Source: Bacteroides acidifaciens
GTDB lineage: Bacteria; Bacteroidota; Bacteroidia; Bacteroidales; Bacteroidaceae
DNA: 64,000 bases
Direction: 5' to 3'
Assembly (NCBI RefSeq): GCF_903181435.1
Contig: NZ_CAEUHO010000001.1
Span: 744,001-808,000, forward strand
Shown piece by piece: positions 62,356 through 64,000 of the stretch. How positions within the stretch are numbered: the stretch's first letter is position 1; each line of letters begins with the position of its first letter. The notes under the pieces are model-generated. The model was given only the letters and a program-made list of their open reading frames with translations, was not told the origin of the DNA and ran no database searches. The position numbers were made by a program, and so were the translations under genes.

Positions 62356-63993
62356 ATGAAGAAAAGAATGATTTTGTGTGCCGCCGTACTGATGGCGGCT
62401 GTGGCGAATACTTTCGCTTGTACCAATCTGATAGTCGGTAAGAATGCTTCTACCGACGGTTCGACCATCGTTTCCTATTCTGCCGATTCGTATGGGCTGT
62501 TTGGAGAACTGTATCATTATCCGGCAGCCACTTATCCGAAAGGAACCATGCTGAAAGTGTACGAATGGGATACCGGTAAATACTTGGGAGAAATCGAACA
62601 GGCACGGCAGACTTACAACGTGACCGGCAATATGAACGAATATCAGGTTACGATTGGTGAAACGACCTTCGGCGGGCGTCCCGAATTGGCGGATTCTACT
62701 GGTATTATTGACTATGGAAGCCTTATTTATATCGGACTGCAACGTTCGCGTACTGCCCGCGAAGCTATCAAGATAATGACTGACTTGGTACAGCAATACG
62801 GCTATTACAGCAGTGGGGAATCTTTCACCATTGCCGACCCGAACGAAATATGGATTATGGAAATGATTGGCAAAGGTCCCGGTATCCGTGGAGCTGTTTG
62901 GGTAGCTGTTCGTGTGCCGGACGATTGTATCTCGGCTCATGCCAACCAGGCACGCATCCATCAGTTTGACATGAACGACAAAGAAAACTGTATGTACTCT
63001 CCCGACGTTATCTCTTTCGCGCGTGAAAGGGGATACTTTAATGGAGTGAATAAAGATTTTAGTTTTTCGCTTGCGTATGCTCCCCTTGATTTCGGTGCAC
63101 GTCGTTTCTGCGAAGCCCGTGTATGGAGCTATTTCAATAAGTTCACTGACAATGGAAATGACTATCTTCCTTATATAGAAGGAAAAACAGATACACCGAT
63201 GCCTCTTTTCGTAAAACCGAAACAGAAGTTGTCCGTACAAGATGTGAAAGATATGATGCGCGACCATTACGAAGGAACTCCGCTCGACATCTCTAATGAT
63301 TTCGGGGCAGGACCTTACAAAACTCCATACCGTCTCTCTCCTCTGAACTTTAAGGTAGGCGACCAGGAATATTTCAACGAACGACCTATTTCTACTCAAC
63401 AAAGCGGCTTTGTATTTGTTGCACAAATGCGTGCTAATATGCCCGACCCGATAGGCGGCGTACTTTGGTTTGGCGTGGACGATGCGAATATGGCGGTATT
63501 TACTCCCGTCTATTGTTGTGCTACGAAAGTGCCGGTTTGCTATACGCGTGTGGATGGAGCCGATTATATTACCTTCTCCTGGAATTCTGCTTTCTGGATT
63601 TTCAACTGGGTGGCAAATATGGTTTATCCGCGTTATGATTTGATGATTGGTGATGTTCGTGAAGCGCAGAAGGAGATGGAAACGACTTTCAACAACGCAC
63701 AGCAAGGTATTGAAGAGATGGCAGCCAAATTGTTGGAAAAGGATAAGAACGCTGCAATTGCTTTCCTGACAAACTATACTAACATGACCGCACAGAGTAC
63801 TTTCGATACATGGAAGCAACTAGGTACTTTCCTGATTGTGAAGTATAACGATGGAGTAGTGAAACGGGTGAAGGACGGACAATTCGAACGTAATTCTATC
63901 GGACAACCTGCCGGAGTGCTTCGTCCCGGTTATCCGAAGGAATTCTTACAGGAATATGTCAAACAGACCGGAGACAGATATCTGGTAAAATAA
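62356..63993 (+). CDS. C69-family dipeptidase (PepD-like Ntn hydrolase)
   Basis: A 545-residue exported protein. The signal peptide ends ...VANTFA and the next residue, Cys22 in CTNLIVGKNAS, is the expected N-terminal nucleophile, so signal cleavage would also activate the enzyme. DGSTIVSYSAD, NEIWIMEMIGKGPG and WVAVRVPDDCISAHANQARI match peptidase family C69 (U34), which releases dipeptides. It is likely co-transcribed with the M23 gene. The stop lies 7 bases before the window end. Confidence 0.95.
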   Translation: MKKRMILCAAVLMAAVANTFACTNLIVGKNASTDGSTIVSYSADSYGLFGELYHYPAATYPKGTMLKVYEWDTGKYLGEIEQARQTYNVTGNMNEYQVTIGETTFGGRPELADSTGIIDYGSLIYIGLQRSRTAREAIKIMTDLVQQYGYYSSGESFTIADPNEIWIMEMIGKGPGIRGAVWVAVRVPDDCISAHANQARIHQFDMNDKENCMYSPDVISFARERGYFNGVNKDFSFSLAYAPLDFGARRFCEARVWSYFNKFTDNGNDYLPYIEGKTDTPMPLFVKPKQKLSVQDVKDMMRDHYEGTPLDISNDFGAGPYKTPYRLSPLNFKVGDQEYFNERPISTQQSGFVFVAQMRANMPDPIGGVLWFGVDDANMAVFTPVYCCATKVPVCYTRVDGADYITFSWNSAFWIFNWVANMVYPRYDLMIGDVREAQKEMETTFNNAQQGIEEMAAKLLEKDKNAAIAFLTNYTNMTAQSTFDTWKQLGTFLIVKYNDGVVKRVKDGQFERNSIGQPAGVLRPGYPKEFLQEYVKQTGDRYLVK

Positions 63994-64000
63994 GAATAGA

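Noticed and set aside
62269..63819. A 516-codon open frame antisense to the C69 dipeptidase gene
   Set aside because: It lies wholly opposite a well-recognised gene, has no domain, and its amino-acid composition (rich in His, Arg, Ser) is that of a reverse-frame shadow.

Overview
The window looks like chromosomal DNA of a human-gut Bacteroides (thetaiotaomicron/ovatus-like). The reasons are about 19 promoters with the Bacteroidales -7 box TAnnTTTG, a SusC/SusD pair, a Rho with a long disordered insert, a FeoA-FeoB fusion, and many protein families typical of Bacteroidales (DUF4468, DUF4783, DUF4858, DUF3871). The species cannot be fixed from the sequence alone.

Region 1 (1 to about 8,440) is the right part of an integrated mobile element lying against the 3' end of a tRNA-His gene. 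Reading leftward from the tRNA it carries a tyrosine recombinase, a helicase-like protein, a probable replication or regulatory protein next to an 80-nt inverted repeat, a small protein, a RecA-like ATPase, a DUF3871 protein and a RadC-like JAB protein. Its left end is outside the window. Its base composition is its most striking property. I counted 7 CpG dinucleotides, 1 GATC and 0 GGCC in 8.4 kb, and not one arginine in its genes uses a CGN codon, while the chromosome beginning at the tRNA is rich in CpG.

Region 2 (8,445-23,440) is core chromosome: a CapA-like lipoprotein with folD, ffh, a MATE exporter, a Ser-type sulfatase, rho, an EFR1-type flavodoxin/ferredoxin, tilS, feoAB with its Cys-rich partner, and tRNA-Cys. 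Region 3 (23,440-27,600), between tRNA-Cys and tRNA-Thr, is an accessory insertion hot spot bounded by an imperfect direct repeat. It holds a complete two-ORF insertion sequence with an 8-bp target duplication, an orphan lipoprotein, a HigB-HigA toxin-antitoxin pair, a gene fragment and a probable group II intron 3' remnant. Region 4 (27,606-41,200) is ordinary chromosome: TlpA-like thioredoxin, a methyltransferase, pdxH, pirin, a 2-hydroxyacid dehydrogenase, FadL-like and DcaP-like outer-membrane proteins, an ECF sigma factor, and a queuosine-precursor operon (queT-like, queC, queF). That operon starts with a candidate preQ1 riboswitch and is interrupted between queC and queF by about 500 bp containing seven tandem 22-bp palindromic units.

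Region 5 (42,300-46,800) is a decayed accessory patch: an antitoxin-like DUF6922 gene with a broken AbiEii-type toxin, a broken MNT-type nucleotidyltransferase, a WG-repeat protein, a secreted protein, a protein with a double-glycine leader and an HExxH motif, and a truncated paralogue of it. Region 6 (46,830-64,000) returns to core and outer-membrane functions: rlmH, DUF4783-nadC, an ECF sigma operon with a membrane-tethered barrel protein and two exported proteins, a nitronate monooxygenase-like enzyme, and a metalloprotease-SusC-SusD operon followed divergently by an M23 peptidase and a C69 dipeptidase. Together the last five genes suggest peptide capture and degradation at the cell envelope.
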